Shown here: one piece after another, positions 1-11,301 of the stretch | Numbering within the stretch: the stretch's first letter is position 1 | Layout of the letters: every line of letters starts with the position of its first letter | Assembly: GCA_021296235.1 (NCBI GenBank) | Contig: JAGWAS010000003.1 | Coordinates: forward strand, 124,001-188,000 | Direction: 5' to 3' | Origin: Paracoccaceae bacterium | GTDB taxonomy: Bacteria > Pseudomonadota > Alphaproteobacteria > Rhodobacterales > Rhodobacteraceae | DNA length: 64,000 nt | Notes under the pieces: model-generated | Database searches by the model: none | What the model was told of the DNA's origin: nothing | The model's input: the letters and a program-made list of their open reading frames with translations, nothing else | Position numbers and translations under genes: made by a program

Positions 1-1
1 T

Positions 2-394
2 GACGGATTGGTGATGGATGAACCGGAGCATCACCGAAGCTATGGTTCAAATCCATACCGGCAATACGATACCTCAGAACGGCCGTTTCTCTATTTCGGG
101 GAGAACCCCCCATTCGAAATTCACCCGCTGTCGCGGGTGGTCAGGGTGGAAAACCGGGCGTGGCCGTTGGAGCGATTGCGCAATGCGGGGACTCTGACGG
201 AGCATGGGTTGGAGTTTTCCTGGACGCACGGGCAGGCGTCACCCTTGGACACGCGAAGCATTGCCGACGGGCGGGACATTGGAATGGTCAGGGTCAGGGA
301 CACAGGAAGCCGGTTGGATGTTGCCCATGATGTCATGTTTGCATTTGCCTTTCATGCCTTCCATTCTGACGGTGAGTGGATGTTGGGGAACTGA
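2..394 (+). CDS. DUF3179 domain protein, C-terminal part only
   Basis: The frame is open from base 2, so the start lies outside the window and only about 130 C-terminal residues are present. They carry the motifs I associate with the end of DUF3179 proteins: YGSNPY close to the left edge, PFLYFGE, then GRDIGMVRVRD, and finally a DVMFAFAFHAFHSDGEW block just before the stop. The family's role is unknown; members are usually exported proteins, but the signal region is not visible here. The gene converges on tyrS, with 18 bases between the two stop codons and no clear terminator. The family call is from recognition of these motifs and is fairly safe; function cannot be stated. Confidence 0.8.
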   Translation, partial: DGLVMDEPEHHRSYGSNPYRQYDTSERPFLYFGENPPFEIHPLSRVVRVENRAWPLERLRNAGTLTEHGLEFSWTHGQASPLDTRSIADGRDIGMVRVRDTGSRLDVAHDVMFAFAFHAFHSDGEWMLGN

Positions 395-412
395 ATTTTG
401 ACTGATCCGGTT

Positions 413-1672
413 TCAGCTAAATTCCCTGACAATCATCGCATGGCGCTTGCGGCCAGCTGACAGTTTTACCGGGCTGTTGAGATCCGAAGGCAAAATCAGG
501 AAAGAAACATCCTTAACCAATTCGCCATTTATGCGCACGGCACCGGAGGCGACCATGCGCCGCGCGTCCTTGCCTGATTTTGCGAGCTCCGCCACCAACA
601 GAGCACGGGTAACGGCAATTCCACCACCGGTCAGGTTTGATTCCGGAATTTTGTAGGTTGGCAACCCCTTGCTGTCGCCTCCCAATTCAAAAACCTCCCT
701 TGCCGTTCTCTCTGCACCCTGCGCGTTCTTGGTTCCGTGTGCCAAGGCTGTAACTGCGTTTGCCAGAACGGCCTTGGCGTGATTTGCCTCGGTTTCCCGC
801 AATTCACCAAGCCGCCGGCACTCATCAATGTCCAATTCAGTGAACATGGCAAGCAGCCGACCGACATCCGGGTCGGGGACGTTGCGCCAGTACTGCCAAA
901 AATCGTAAGGCGTAAACATGTCCTCATTCAGCCAAACCGCCCCGCCGATTGTCTTTCCCATTTTTCGGCCATCGGACATCGTAAGAAGTGGCGTTGTCAA
1001 TCCGAAGGTTCGGGATCCCTCAATGCGCCTAACCAGGTCAACCCCGTTGACGATGTTGCCCCACTGATCCGATCCGCCCATCTGAAGTTGGCAGCCGTGC
1101 TTCCTGTTGAGGGTCAGGAAGTCGTAGGATTGAAGAATCATGTAGTTGAATTCAAGAAACGACAATGATTGTTCCCGTTCAAGCCGGGATTTGACCGAGT
1201 CGAATGCCAGCATCCGGTTCACCGAAAAATGGCGTCCGACATCTCGCAGAAAGGGGATGTAGCTGAGGTTGTCGAGCCATTCGGCATTGTCTACCATCAA
1301 CGCATCAGTCGTTCCGTCACCAAACTTCAGATAACGCGAAAACACTTGGTTCAAGCCCGAAATGTTGGCTTGAATCTGCTCATCAGTCAGCAACGGGCGC
1401 TGGTCAGCCCGGAATGAGGGATCTCCGATTTTTGTGGTTCCGCCCCCAATCAGGATAATGGGTTTGTGCCCTGTCCTTTGGAGCCAGCGAAGCATCATTA
1501 TCTGAACCAAGCTGCCAACATGAAGGGACTTCGCCGTGGCGTCGAATCCGATGTAGGCCGGAACGAGACCGGATCGAAGCGCTTGGTCCAACTGTTCGGT
1601 GTCGGTGCAAGCGTCGACAAGTCCCCGTTCTGTCAGGACGGAAAGGAATTCGGATTTGGGTTTCCTGTTCAT
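413..1672 (-). CDS. tyrS: Tyrosyl-tRNA synthetase
   Basis: Class I aminoacyl-tRNA synthetase that charges tRNA-Tyr in the cytoplasm. From the chosen ATG the protein is 419 residues, the usual bacterial length. Seen: the HIGH-type motif HVGS at residues 51-54, the tyrosine-site segment [11 protein letters not shown] at about 197-207, the KMSKS-type loop KMGKT at 237-241, and a C-terminal S4 RNA-binding domain ([13 protein letters not shown] region). The frame stays open for a further 98 codons upstream, but that stretch overlaps anmK and has no family similarity, so the start is placed at the ATG before RKPKSEF. It is divergent from anmK with a 66-base shared promoter region. Confidence 0.96.
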   Translation of the reverse strand: MNRKPKSEFLSVLTERGLVDACTDTEQLDQALRSGLVPAYIGFDATAKSLHVGSLVQIMMLRWLQRTGHKPIILIGGGTTKIGDPSFRADQRPLLTDEQIQANISGLNQVFSRYLKFGDGTTDALMVDNAEWLDNLSYIPFLRDVGRHFSVNRMLAFDSVKSRLEREQSLSFLEFNYMILQSYDFLTLNRKHGCQLQMGGSDQWGNIVNGVDLVRRIEGSRTFGLTTPLLTMSDGRKMGKTIGGAVWLNEDMFTPYDFWQYWRNVPDPDVGRLLAMFTELDIDECRRLGELRETEANHAKAVLANAVTALAHGTKNAQGAERTAREVFELGGDSKGLPTYKIPESNLTGGGIAVTRALLVAELAKSGKDARRMVASGAVRINGELVKDVSFLILPSDLNSPVKLSAGRKRHAMIVREFS

Positions 1673-1738
1673 GTCAATCCGGTCTGGCGCGCTGCTGAAG
1701 CGTCCAATACTAACAGTCTTGTCGGGAAGGAAGGTGGA

Positions 1739-2866
1739 ATGTCCGGACATCAAGAGAATTGGACGGTGGGATGCATGTCCGGCACTTCGGTCGACGGCGT
1801 CGATGTTGCCGCGGTTGCAACCGACGGGACCAAAATCCAGAAGTTGGGCGCTACGCACTATCGGAGTTTCTCGCCGAAGGAGCGAACGACGATCATGAAT
1901 GCGTTCGGTTGCTGGCAGGGCGACGGTCCGGTTGCGGCTGCCGAAGCGGTCGTCGAGGCAGCCCATCGATCAGCCTTGCGCGATTTCATGCCTGGAGCAA
2001 CATTGGGATTTCATGGTCAGACACTCGCGCATGATCCCGATGCGGGACGTACCCATCAGGCAGGAGACGGCGACAAATTGGCGCATGCGACCGGACGCAG
2101 GGTTGTGTGGGATTTCAGGTCATCAGACATGGCCTGTGGAGGCCAGGGCGCGCCCATGGCTTCATTTTTCCATTTCGCCCTGGCAAAATTCCTTGGCATG
2201 AGCAATCCGGTTGCATTCCTCAACCTCGGCGGTGTCGCCAACGTGTCAGTGGTTGACCCCACATTTTCAGCGCCGGACGAGGACGGGGCGCTTGTTGCCT
2301 TCGACACCGGGCCTGCGAACGCCATCATTGACGACTTCATCAGGAGCCGTACCGGAATGCCATGCGATCTCAACGGCCAATATGCAATTTCAGGAACACC
2401 TGACATGAATGTTGTCGGAGAAGTGCTTGACAATCCATGGTTTTGCAGAATTCCTCCCAAATCACTCGACAGGAATGGATTCAGCCTGGCTTTGGAAAAA
2501 GTCGACGAAATGTCGGTTCAGGACGGTGCTGCCACGCTGACCGCTTGCGTCGCTGCGGCCACTCGCCGGTCGTTCAGCCAGATCAATCAGGAAGTCGGGC
2601 TGGTTCTTGTCTGCGGTGGTGGCCGATTGAACCCGGAATTGATGCGGAGGTTGGATCAGGAATTGCCGGCAACGGTAGTTCCGGTTGAAGAATTCGGTCT
2701 GGACGGAACGATGATCGAAGCTCAGGCATTTGCACATCTCGCAGCTCGCGCAATTCGAGGGCTTCCCACATCATGCCCAGGAACCACCGGCTGCGGGCAC
2801 CCAGTTTGTGGAGGCCGAATCAGCGACCCACCCAGTTCCGGCGTTGGCAACGCATGCAAGGATTGA
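1739..2866 (+). CDS. anmK: Anhydro-N-acetylmuramic acid kinase
   Basis: Phosphorylates and opens 1,6-anhydro-MurNAc to MurNAc-6-phosphate during peptidoglycan recycling in the cytoplasm. The predicted protein has 375 residues, normal for AnmK. Seen: the ATP-binding signature [12 protein letters not shown] at residues 11-22, [13 protein letters not shown] and [12 protein letters not shown] in the middle, [11 protein letters not shown] near the C-terminus, and the typical tail [13 protein letters not shown]. The frame is open far upstream over tyrS, so the start is set at the ATG giving [14 protein letters not shown]. The tyrS/anmK divergent pair is common in alphaproteobacteria. The gene is followed by about 240 bases without a gene, then eno in convergent orientation. 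Confidence 0.95.
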   Translation: MSGHQENWTVGCMSGTSVDGVDVAAVATDGTKIQKLGATHYRSFSPKERTTIMNAFGCWQGDGPVAAAEAVVEAAHRSALRDFMPGATLGFHGQTLAHDPDAGRTHQAGDGDKLAHATGRRVVWDFRSSDMACGGQGAPMASFFHFALAKFLGMSNPVAFLNLGGVANVSVVDPTFSAPDEDGALVAFDTGPANAIIDDFIRSRTGMPCDLNGQYAISGTPDMNVVGEVLDNPWFCRIPPKSLDRNGFSLALEKVDEMSVQDGAATLTACVAAATRRSFSQINQEVGLVLVCGGGRLNPELMRRLDQELPATVVPVEEFGLDGTMIEAQAFAHLAARAIRGLPTSCPGTTGCGHPVCGGRISDPPSSGVGNACKD

Positions 2867-3105
2867 CTCTTGATCTGCGATCTTGAGCGATCGACCAACC
2901 AACATTGCCGCTCGCAGCGGTTACTGCCCTTCTCCGGAGAAAACACTCGTTGCCTGATTGTCGTGGCAACCAAGCGGTGATTCTCCGCAACGTCCGCCAA
3001 TCGATGCAACGAAATTCCACTCCTTCGGTGTCGTTTCGTTGCGGTGCAAAGTGGTCTTGGACAAAGATCGGCTACCGGGCATGCTTGGCAGATCTTGTCT
3101 GCTGA

Positions 3106-4816
<1,711 letters not shown>

Positions 4817-5028
4817 TCGGATCCTTGCCGCCTGGTTAACTTTCCTACATCGGGCCGCACTCCCGAAGGAGATGCCGACCCATTCAATCCTGCATGTTTC
4901 GCCGAGTTGCGGGCCGTTGCCCATACGGATTGGTCTGCCTTCGGGAACAGGAACTTGCAGGCTTCAAATCTCACGAATTGACCGGAATTGTCCATCCCTC
5001 AATCATTCTGCCGATGCCGTTCCTGTCA

Positions 5029-6525
5029 TCAGGTTCCGCAAAATGTGCGGCACACAACCTCCTCCTGCGTCGGCGGCAGAGTAAATCGATCCGATTGCGG
5101 GTGATCAGAATAGGGGGCTGTCCAAGCACGATCAAGGTCATGAAACAGCTGGAAATTTCCTGCAACTGCTTCATCTATGGCTTGTTCGATCAGGTGGTTG
5201 CGCGGGATGAGTGCCGGGTTGTACGAGTTCATGACACGCTGGCGGAACGAGGCCGGTCGTCGATCTTGGCCGAGCCGTTGTCTCCAGGCAGACAACCAAT
5301 CCCGAGCAGCGTGGTTGCCGCCGAGATAGGCAACGAACGCATCGTCACCTTTTCCGCCAGTGGCGGTGAGTTCGGTCAATCGACGAAATGCGACGGTGAA
5401 ATCCGCTTCGGATTCTGCAAGCAGTTTGAGGAAACCGGAAATCAGGGATTCATTGTTTTTGTTCACTGCCAATCCAAGTTTTCTTCGAAAAACCGTCAGC
5501 CAGGCTTCGGTGAATCGGTCCTCGAATTGGTTGACTGCATCGGTGGCCACCTTGATTGCGTCCTCCTTGCCAAGTCCCAAAATCGGCAAGAGCGTTGTGG
5601 CAAATTGGGCAAGATTCCAATGGCAAACCGATGGTTGGTTCGAAAATGCGTAGCGGCCGGCATGGTCAATCGAGCTGAACACCTTGTGCGGGTGAAAGTT
5701 GTCCATAAATGCGCACGGGCCGAAATCTATGGTTTCGCAGGCGAGCGAGACATTGTCGGTGTTCATAACTCCATGAATGAACCCCGCACCCATCCAAGCG
5801 GCGACAAGCCGGGCCTGGCCATCAACAACCCTTTCAAGCAACCCAAGGATCGGGTTTTCTGAGTTGAAAGCGTCGGGATGCAATCTTGCGATGGTGTAAT
5901 CCGCAAGCAGTCGCAGTGCTTCGATGTCATTTCTTGCAAGGAAATACTGGAATGTTCCGACACGAATGTGTCCTTTGGCCACCCTTGTCAGAACAGCACC
6001 CGGATAAACCCTCTCCCGTTGAACCGGTTCTCCGGTTGCAACTGCGGCCAGCGAACGCGTCGATGGTATTCCGAGTGCATGCATCGCCTCGCTGACGAGA
6101 TATTCACGCATCACCGGGCCGAGCCAAGCGCGCCCGTCGCCCATTCTCGAAAATGGTGTTGGTCCCGAGCCCTTCAGTTGCACATCTCTGCGAACGCCAT
6201 TTTGGTCAATGACTTCACCCAGGAGGATGGCACGCCCATCTCCAAGCTGAGGAACCCATCCGCCGAATTGGTGCCCTGCATAGGCCATGGCAAGCGGCAC
6301 CGCCCCGTCAGGGATGCTGTTGCCGGCGAGCACGGCGACACCGGCATTGGACTCCAGCATATCCGGATCAAGGCACAACTCCTCTGCAAGCTTCCGATTA
6401 ACCTTGATCAAACCCGGTTTTGCCACTGAAGTTGGGCGCAATCTTGCATAGAAGCGTTCCGGCAACTCGGAATAGCTGTTGCTGAAGTTGAACAACCTTG
6501 GCCGTACCGTCCGACATGGGTTCAT
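5029..6525 (-). CDS. selO: SelO protein adenylyltransferase (UPF0061/YdiU)
   Basis: Pseudokinase-fold enzyme; the family transfers AMP from ATP to Ser, Thr or Tyr residues of proteins and is linked to redox stress. Predicted length 498, usual for bacterial SelO. Seen: FNFSNSYSELPERFYARL at the N-terminus, AMAYAGHQFGGWVPQLGDGRA, the nucleotide-binding KGSGPTPFSRMGDGRA, RVGTFQYF, the catalytic segment HGVMNTDNVSLACETIDFGPCAFMD split over residues about 240-265, and the extreme C-terminal TFCGT, whose cysteine matches the selenocysteine position of animal SelO. It lies 17 bases after the nucleoside hydrolase stop, so the pair is likely co-transcribed. Substrates cannot be predicted. Confidence 0.95.
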   Translation of the reverse strand: MNPCRTVRPRLFNFSNSYSELPERFYARLRPTSVAKPGLIKVNRKLAEELCLDPDMLESNAGVAVLAGNSIPDGAVPLAMAYAGHQFGGWVPQLGDGRAILLGEVIDQNGVRRDVQLKGSGPTPFSRMGDGRAWLGPVMREYLVSEAMHALGIPSTRSLAAVATGEPVQRERVYPGAVLTRVAKGHIRVGTFQYFLARNDIEALRLLADYTIARLHPDAFNSENPILGLLERVVDGQARLVAAWMGAGFIHGVMNTDNVSLACETIDFGPCAFMDNFHPHKVFSSIDHAGRYAFSNQPSVCHWNLAQFATTLLPILGLGKEDAIKVATDAVNQFEDRFTEAWLTVFRRKLGLAVNKNNESLISGFLKLLAESEADFTVAFRRLTELTATGGKGDDAFVAYLGGNHAARDWLSAWRQRLGQDRRPASFRQRVMNSYNPALIPRNHLIEQAIDEAVAGNFQLFHDLDRAWTAPYSDHPQSDRFTLPPTQEEVVCRTFCGT

Positions 6526-6542
6526 CGGTGTTTCAAAACCGC

Positions 6543-7484
6543 CTAAAGACAGGCCAGCTTCTCGGTGATGAGTTCAAAGAATCCGTCCGCATCAACCTCG
6601 CTGATGAACATCGCGTTTTCACTGCGGTTGGTGACTTTCCACCAATCCACCACGGTCATCCCCATTGTGAGTTCAGATTCGGTTTCGATTTCCACATTTA
6701 CAAGACGACCGCTGAACAGTTCGGGATTGAGGAGGTATGCAATGACGCACGGATCGTGCAATGGACCACCCTCGGACCCGTATTTGGCGGTGTCGTGGCG
6801 ATTGTAAGTTGCCAACAGGTCAGCAACAACCTGACCCTGCTTGGTTCCGAGATCACGGAATGCATCCAGTCTCTTTGGCGTTGTCAGGGCCTTATGCGTT
6901 ACGTCCAGCGGAAGTACAGTCAACTGCACACCGCTTCCGAACACAATTTTTGCCGCTTCCGGATCAACATAAATGTTGAATTCGGCCGTCGGGGTAACGT
7001 TGCCGACCTCAAAATAGGCACCGCCCATCAGAACGATTTGTTCAATCCTGTCCACGATGTCGGGCGCCCGGAGCATTGCCGTTGCGACATTTGTCAGTGG
7101 ACCCAGCGGGCAGAGGGTTACGGTTCCTTCCGGCTCGTTGCGGAGAGTGTCGATCAGAAAGTCGATTGCGTGCTGGGGCTGCAGCTGCATTTGGGGCATT
7201 GGAAAGCTCACCCCGTCAAGTCCCGTCCTGCCGTGCACCTCCTCTGCGGTAACAAGGGCGCGCTTCAGCGGACGGTCACAGCCGGCAAAAACGGGAATGT
7301 CTGCACGCCCGGCGCATTCACACAGCGCCATTGAATTTCTTGCCGTCAGTTCCAGAGGAACGTTTCCGGCAACTGCGGTGATGCCCAGTGTCCTCAGTTC
7401 GCGGCTGCCGAGCGCGGTGAAAATTGCCACGGCGTCGTCATGGCCGGGGTCCGTGTCGATTATGATTTTTCTTTGATCTACCAT
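6543..7484 (-). CDS. Inosine-uridine preferring nucleoside hydrolase
   Basis: Hydrolyses the N-glycosidic bond of ribonucleosides for base and ribose salvage. Seen: the Ca2+-binding signature DTDPGHDDA near residue 10, the substrate-site stretch LCPLGPLTNVATA, VLMGGAYFEVGN with EFNIYVDPEAA, PLDVTHKA, and a C-terminal PLHDPCVIAYLL that supplies the last metal ligand. Length (313) fits the IUNH family. The ATG two codons inside the longest frame is preferred because the longer form needs a TTG start without a ribosome-binding site. The nucleoside specificity (RihA, RihB or RihC type) cannot be decided from sequence alone. It is probably co-transcribed with selO downstream. Confidence 0.92.
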   Translation of the reverse strand: MVDQRKIIIDTDPGHDDAVAIFTALGSRELRTLGITAVAGNVPLELTARNSMALCECAGRADIPVFAGCDRPLKRALVTAEEVHGRTGLDGVSFPMPQMQLQPQHAIDFLIDTLRNEPEGTVTLCPLGPLTNVATAMLRAPDIVDRIEQIVLMGGAYFEVGNVTPTAEFNIYVDPEAAKIVFGSGVQLTVLPLDVTHKALTTPKRLDAFRDLGTKQGQVVADLLATYNRHDTAKYGSEGGPLHDPCVIAYLLNPELFSGRLVNVEIETESELTMGMTVVDWWKVTNRSENAMFISEVDADGFFELITEKLACL

Positions 7485-8142
7485 GCGCAATATGTCGGCC
7501 TGTTCCTGCTGCGATTGGCAGCACTATATTGAGGGTGGACAAGTATGTGAAGCAGGCCGGTTGGCAGCGATCGCATCTGTCGGCAATTCGGAGGGCCCAT
7601 TTTTCCGGGCATGCAATTGCCGGAAGGAGAGTTCGCCTGTTCCGTTGCCTGACATCCTTGAGCCTGTGTTACCGGGGACCCGGCGCCTTCAACTGCAAAT
7701 GGTTCAGGCCAGTGGCCGTCACGGCCAACGCTGAATTCAGCAGGTTGAGGAATTGACCTACGGAATGCGGTTTCCTGTTGGTGGTGGGACGGTTCCTTTC
7801 ATGGATATCATCCAATTCCGTCAGTCTGGCTTGCGCACCCGTTGCTTTGGCGGTTGCCGGAGCATCCCAAGGCAAAGCCCCACTACACTGCCGGGCAGGA
7901 CAGGTCCGATTACCAAAAGGGACATTCTGGAGTTGGAAATTGCCGTGGCCAAAACTGCACCCAATATGGAATTCGTGCCTCCATGAAAACCAGAGGAGTT
8001 GGCTCGTGAAATGCCATCGGTTGTGGTGTTGCGCCAGTTAATTCGGGACGTCGGACCTGGTGGTGGGGCAGGGTCATTTCCGTTTGAACTTCAACGCCAT
8101 ACCAAGAGTGTTCACCGGCAGACTGTGGTTCCGGCAGGGTAA
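7485..8142. other. Intergenic region, 658 bases, no gene recognised
   Basis: The stretch lies between the start of the nucleoside hydrolase and the end of mazG. Several short open frames exist on both strands (up to about 85 codons), but none has a ribosome-binding site, family-like motifs or a composition that convinces me. It must hold the promoter of the hydrolase-selO pair near its left end. It is unusually long for this gene-dense window and may be the remains of a decayed gene, but I cannot identify one. Confidence 0.4.
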
Positions 8143-8964
8143 TCAGCGCGATTTCTTGGAGCGTTCCCAGAATGTGTCCAGTTGAGACAGCTCAAGTTTT
8201 GATGGCTCCAACCCTTCCAATCTGATCGCCCTTTCCATTGCTTCGAACCGCCCAACAAACTTGTCACTGGCGGCCCGGAGCACCGCTTCCGGATCAAGTT
8301 CAAGATGTCTCGCCAAATTGACGCAGGAAAACAGGAAGTCGCCAAATTCCTCTGTGATCGACTCCAAATCGGACTTCTCAATGGCCTCATTCAATTCGTC
8401 AAGTTCCTCGCGGATTTTGGCGACAACCCCATCTGGGTCGGGCCAGTCAAAACCTATGCCTGCCGCGCGGCGTTGCAGCTTGGCTGCCCTGGTCAGGGCT
8501 GGGAGCGCTTTCGCGACACCGTCCAGAATGCCGGTTTCCTGGTTCATGCGCCGTTCGCGTGCCTTGCCCTTTTCCCAGTTGATCTCCTGTTCGGAGGCGG
8601 TCCGTTCGACGCCATCCGTTCCGAAAACGTGCGGGTGACGCTCGATCATCTTTTGGCTGACTCTGTTGGCAATGCTGGCAAAATTGAACAGCCCGACTTC
8701 CGAGCCCATCTGGGCATGATAGACAGTTTGAAGCAGCAGGTCTCCCAATTCGCCTTCCAATTGGTTCCAATCGCTCCGCTCGATGGCGTCGGCGACCTCA
8801 TAGGCTTCCTCAATCGTGTATGGCAGGATTGTTCCAAAGTCCTGCTCAATGTCCCAAGGACATCCCTTTTCGGGATCGCGCAACTGCCGCATGATGCCGA
8901 GCAAGCAGACAAGTGCCTCTGCCGCTCGCTGTTCCTGGGCGTCATTCGTTACACAACTCTTCAT
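8143..8964 (-). CDS. mazG: MazG nucleoside triphosphate pyrophosphohydrolase
   Basis: All-alpha NTP pyrophosphatase that hydrolyses (d)NTPs to monophosphates and pyrophosphate, thought to clean aberrant nucleotides. The 273-residue protein has the two tandem MazG domains of the full-length family. Seen: PEKGCPWDIEQDF, the first metal site EEAYEVADAIE with GELGDLLLQTVYHAQ at about 53-85, and a second copy KIREELDELNEAIE with EEFGDFLFSCVNLAR at about 183-220. The HPHVFG segment links the domains. It stands alone on the minus strand with a 214-base gap to the peptide transporter genes upstream. Confidence 0.95.
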   Translation of the reverse strand: MKSCVTNDAQEQRAAEALVCLLGIMRQLRDPEKGCPWDIEQDFGTILPYTIEEAYEVADAIERSDWNQLEGELGDLLLQTVYHAQMGSEVGLFNFASIANRVSQKMIERHPHVFGTDGVERTASEQEINWEKGKARERRMNQETGILDGVAKALPALTRAAKLQRRAAGIGFDWPDPDGVVAKIREELDELNEAIEKSDLESITEEFGDFLFSCVNLARHLELDPEAVLRAASDKFVGRFEAMERAIRLEGLEPSKLELSQLDTFWERSKKSR

Positions 8965-9178
8965 TCAGGTGGTCCTTCGTAGCTGCTTTTTTGCATGTCG
9001 CCGCCCTATCGCTTGGCGTAACCTCAATCTGGCTCTGGAGTGTTGGCCGCAGTCGATGGGATTAAAGTTCTCCGGTGGGACTTGGCTGGCCACAAAAGCC
9101 GCAATTCGGTGCCGTCAGGTAACACTGCCCACCATGTAACCCCGCGCCGGAAACTGTACATTCAGCAAAACAAACAAC

Positions 9179-11269
9179 CTATTCGGCAGCGATCTTTATC
9201 ACTGGCACCATTGAATCAAGTTCAGTTTGATCCAAGTGACATTTGATGTAGTGGCCATCGGCAAGGAACTGATTTTCCGGAACTTCGGTTTCGCACCTGT
9301 TGCCGGGAACCTTCGACTTCCACCTGCACCTGGTTTGGAAGGGACAGCCCGGTGGCGGATCCATTGCCGAGGGAATGTCACCCTCAAGTACGATGTGTTC
9401 CTTCTGAACACGGGTATCGGCTATTGGGACGGCGGAAAGAAGAGCCTCCGTGTAGGGATGATAGGGAGGCGAGAAGACCTGATCGGTTGCTCCAAGTTCA
9501 ACAACATGACCAAGATACATGACCATTACGCGGTCGGAGAGATAGCGGACAATCGACAGATCATGCGAAATGAACAACAGGGTCGTTTTTTCCTTTGCCT
9601 GAATTTCCATCAGCAGGTCGGTAACGGCAGCCTGAACCGACACGTCGAGTGCGGATACCGGTTCATCGGCAACGACGATGCTGGCGTTCCCCGCAAAGGC
9701 CCGCGCAATTCCAACCCGTTGCTTCTGACCTCCCGAAAGCTGCCGAGGCATCCGGTTGGCAAATTCACGGGGCAATTTCACGAGATCAAGCAATTCGAGC
9801 ATGCGGTTGTGCCGCTCCTCCACGGTCCGGCCGACCTCAAAAATCTCAAGCGCCCTTGTGATTTGACTGCCGACGGACATGCTTGGATTCAGCGTGTCGA
9901 AGGGATTTTGGAAAACCATTTGAACAGATGAAACTGTTTTGGTGTTTCGGGCCTCGATCGCAATGTCCTGAATCTGCTGTCCATTCAGCACAATTTCTCC
10001 CTCGGTCGCAGTCTCGAGCCCCATCAGCACCTTGGCGAATGTTGATTTTCCACAACCCGATTCACCGACGATTGCCAGAGTTTCGGATTCATGCGCCTCG
10101 AATGTGAGTGCCTCGTTCGCCTTGACCACGCGATCACCGGCGCCTCCGAACAGGGCATTTGCGGAAACGGTATAATATTTCTTGAGATCCTGCATCTTAA
10201 GGACCACGCCCCCGGTTGTTCGGGCTGCGCTTCCTTCCTTTGCGGCGGCAGGTGCATCCCAGTCAATTTCCGCATATTTCAGGCAGCGGGTTTCATGACG
10301 GTGATTGCCTTCGACATCCGACATTGCGATTTCGCCCCGGTCGCATCGGCCCCGTTCCATGTAGTTGCAGCGCGGACCAAAATTGCAGCCGAGTGGGCGT
10401 TCATGGGGCAGGGGAAAGTTTCCTGGAATCGCGACCAAGGGGCTTGTTGTCTTGTCTGCACCCGGCAGCGGGATCGATCTGAACAGCGCCTGCGTGTAGG
10501 GGTGCCTCATCTTGTCGAACACGTCAGTTATGGAGCCAGTCTCCACCGCCTCCCCGGAATACATGACGCACAGCCTGTCGCATACCTCGAGTATGAGTCC
10601 CAAATTATGGGAAATGAACAACATCGAAGTGCCGTATTTCTTGCCGAGATCCTTGACCAGATCCACAATTCCGGCTTCGACCGTGACGTCGAGTGCAGTG
10701 GTCGGTTCGTCAAGTATGAGCAATGATGGCTTGGACATTAATGCCATGGCGATGACAATTCGTTGCTGTTGGCCGCCGGAAAGTTGATGCGGATAGCTGT
10801 CCAGCATTCTTTCCGGGTCCGGAAGCCGGACATCGTTGACGACATTGAGTGCCAGGGATCTTGCCTCGCTCTTGGACGAGCCGTCATGGAGCAGCGGAAC
10901 TTCCATCAACTGGGTCCCGATCTTCATTGCCGGGTTCAGCGACGCCATGGGTTCCTGATAGATCATTGCGATCTCGTTGCCTCGTATCGCTCTCAGTTCC
11001 TGCGCACTCAATTTGCCGAGATCACGCCCCTTGAACTTGATCGTACCACCGACAATCTTGCCGTTGACACCAAGGTCCTGCATGACCCCAAGCGCGACGG
11101 TGGACTTGCCGCAACCCGATTCACCAACGAGCCCCATCGCCTCTCCCGGCTGCACGACGCATGAAAAATCCATGACCGCGGGAATTTCGTATAGGCGGGT
11201 AAAGAAGGAAATCGAAAGATTCTCTATCTCAAGAATGGGCGTTGCCGCATCGGTTGTAGCCATCTTCAT
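9179..11269 (-). CDS. Peptide-type ABC transporter, fused OppD-OppF ATPase
   Basis: A double ATPase that powers the importer encoded by the three upstream genes. Two complete ABC domains are joined in one chain of about 696 residues. Domain 1 has Walker A GESGCGKST at 49-57, signature LSGGQQQR and Walker B LLILDEPTTALD. Domain 2 repeats these with GESGCGKST, LSGGQKQR and IVVADEPVSALD. Each domain ends with the OppD/DppD-type C-terminal extension (LGCNFGPRC, PGCPFQTRC) containing cysteines as in peptide ATPases. I chose the ATG behind GGAAGGG; a TTG 12 codons earlier overlaps the oppC stop but lacks proper spacing to a ribosome site. Peptide, nickel or sugar-oligomer cargo are all possible. 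Confidence 0.9.
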   Translation of the reverse strand: MKMATTDAATPILEIENLSISFFTRLYEIPAVMDFSCVVQPGEAMGLVGESGCGKSTVALGVMQDLGVNGKIVGGTIKFKGRDLGKLSAQELRAIRGNEIAMIYQEPMASLNPAMKIGTQLMEVPLLHDGSSKSEARSLALNVVNDVRLPDPERMLDSYPHQLSGGQQQRIVIAMALMSKPSLLILDEPTTALDVTVEAGIVDLVKDLGKKYGTSMLFISHNLGLILEVCDRLCVMYSGEAVETGSITDVFDKMRHPYTQALFRSIPLPGADKTTSPLVAIPGNFPLPHERPLGCNFGPRCNYMERGRCDRGEIAMSDVEGNHRHETRCLKYAEIDWDAPAAAKEGSAARTTGGVVLKMQDLKKYYTVSANALFGGAGDRVVKANEALTFEAHESETLAIVGESGCGKSTFAKVLMGLETATEGEIVLNGQQIQDIAIEARNTKTVSSVQMVFQNPFDTLNPSMSVGSQITRALEIFEVGRTVEERHNRMLELLDLVKLPREFANRMPRQLSGGQKQRVGIARAFAGNASIVVADEPVSALDVSVQAAVTDLLMEIQAKEKTTLLFISHDLSIVRYLSDRVMVMYLGHVVELGATDQVFSPPYHPYTEALLSAVPIADTRVQKEHIVLEGDIPSAMDPPPGCPFQTRCRWKSKVPGNRCETEVPENQFLADGHYIKCHLDQTELDSMVPVIKIAAE

Positions 11270-11301
11270 GTCCCTTCCATCGGCATCATCCGCCGCATCA
11301 A

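Noticed and set aside
2949..2975. GTTGCC ... GGCAAC inverted repeat after anmK considered as a terminator
   Set aside because: The stem is only six pairs with a long loop and no T-run on either strand.
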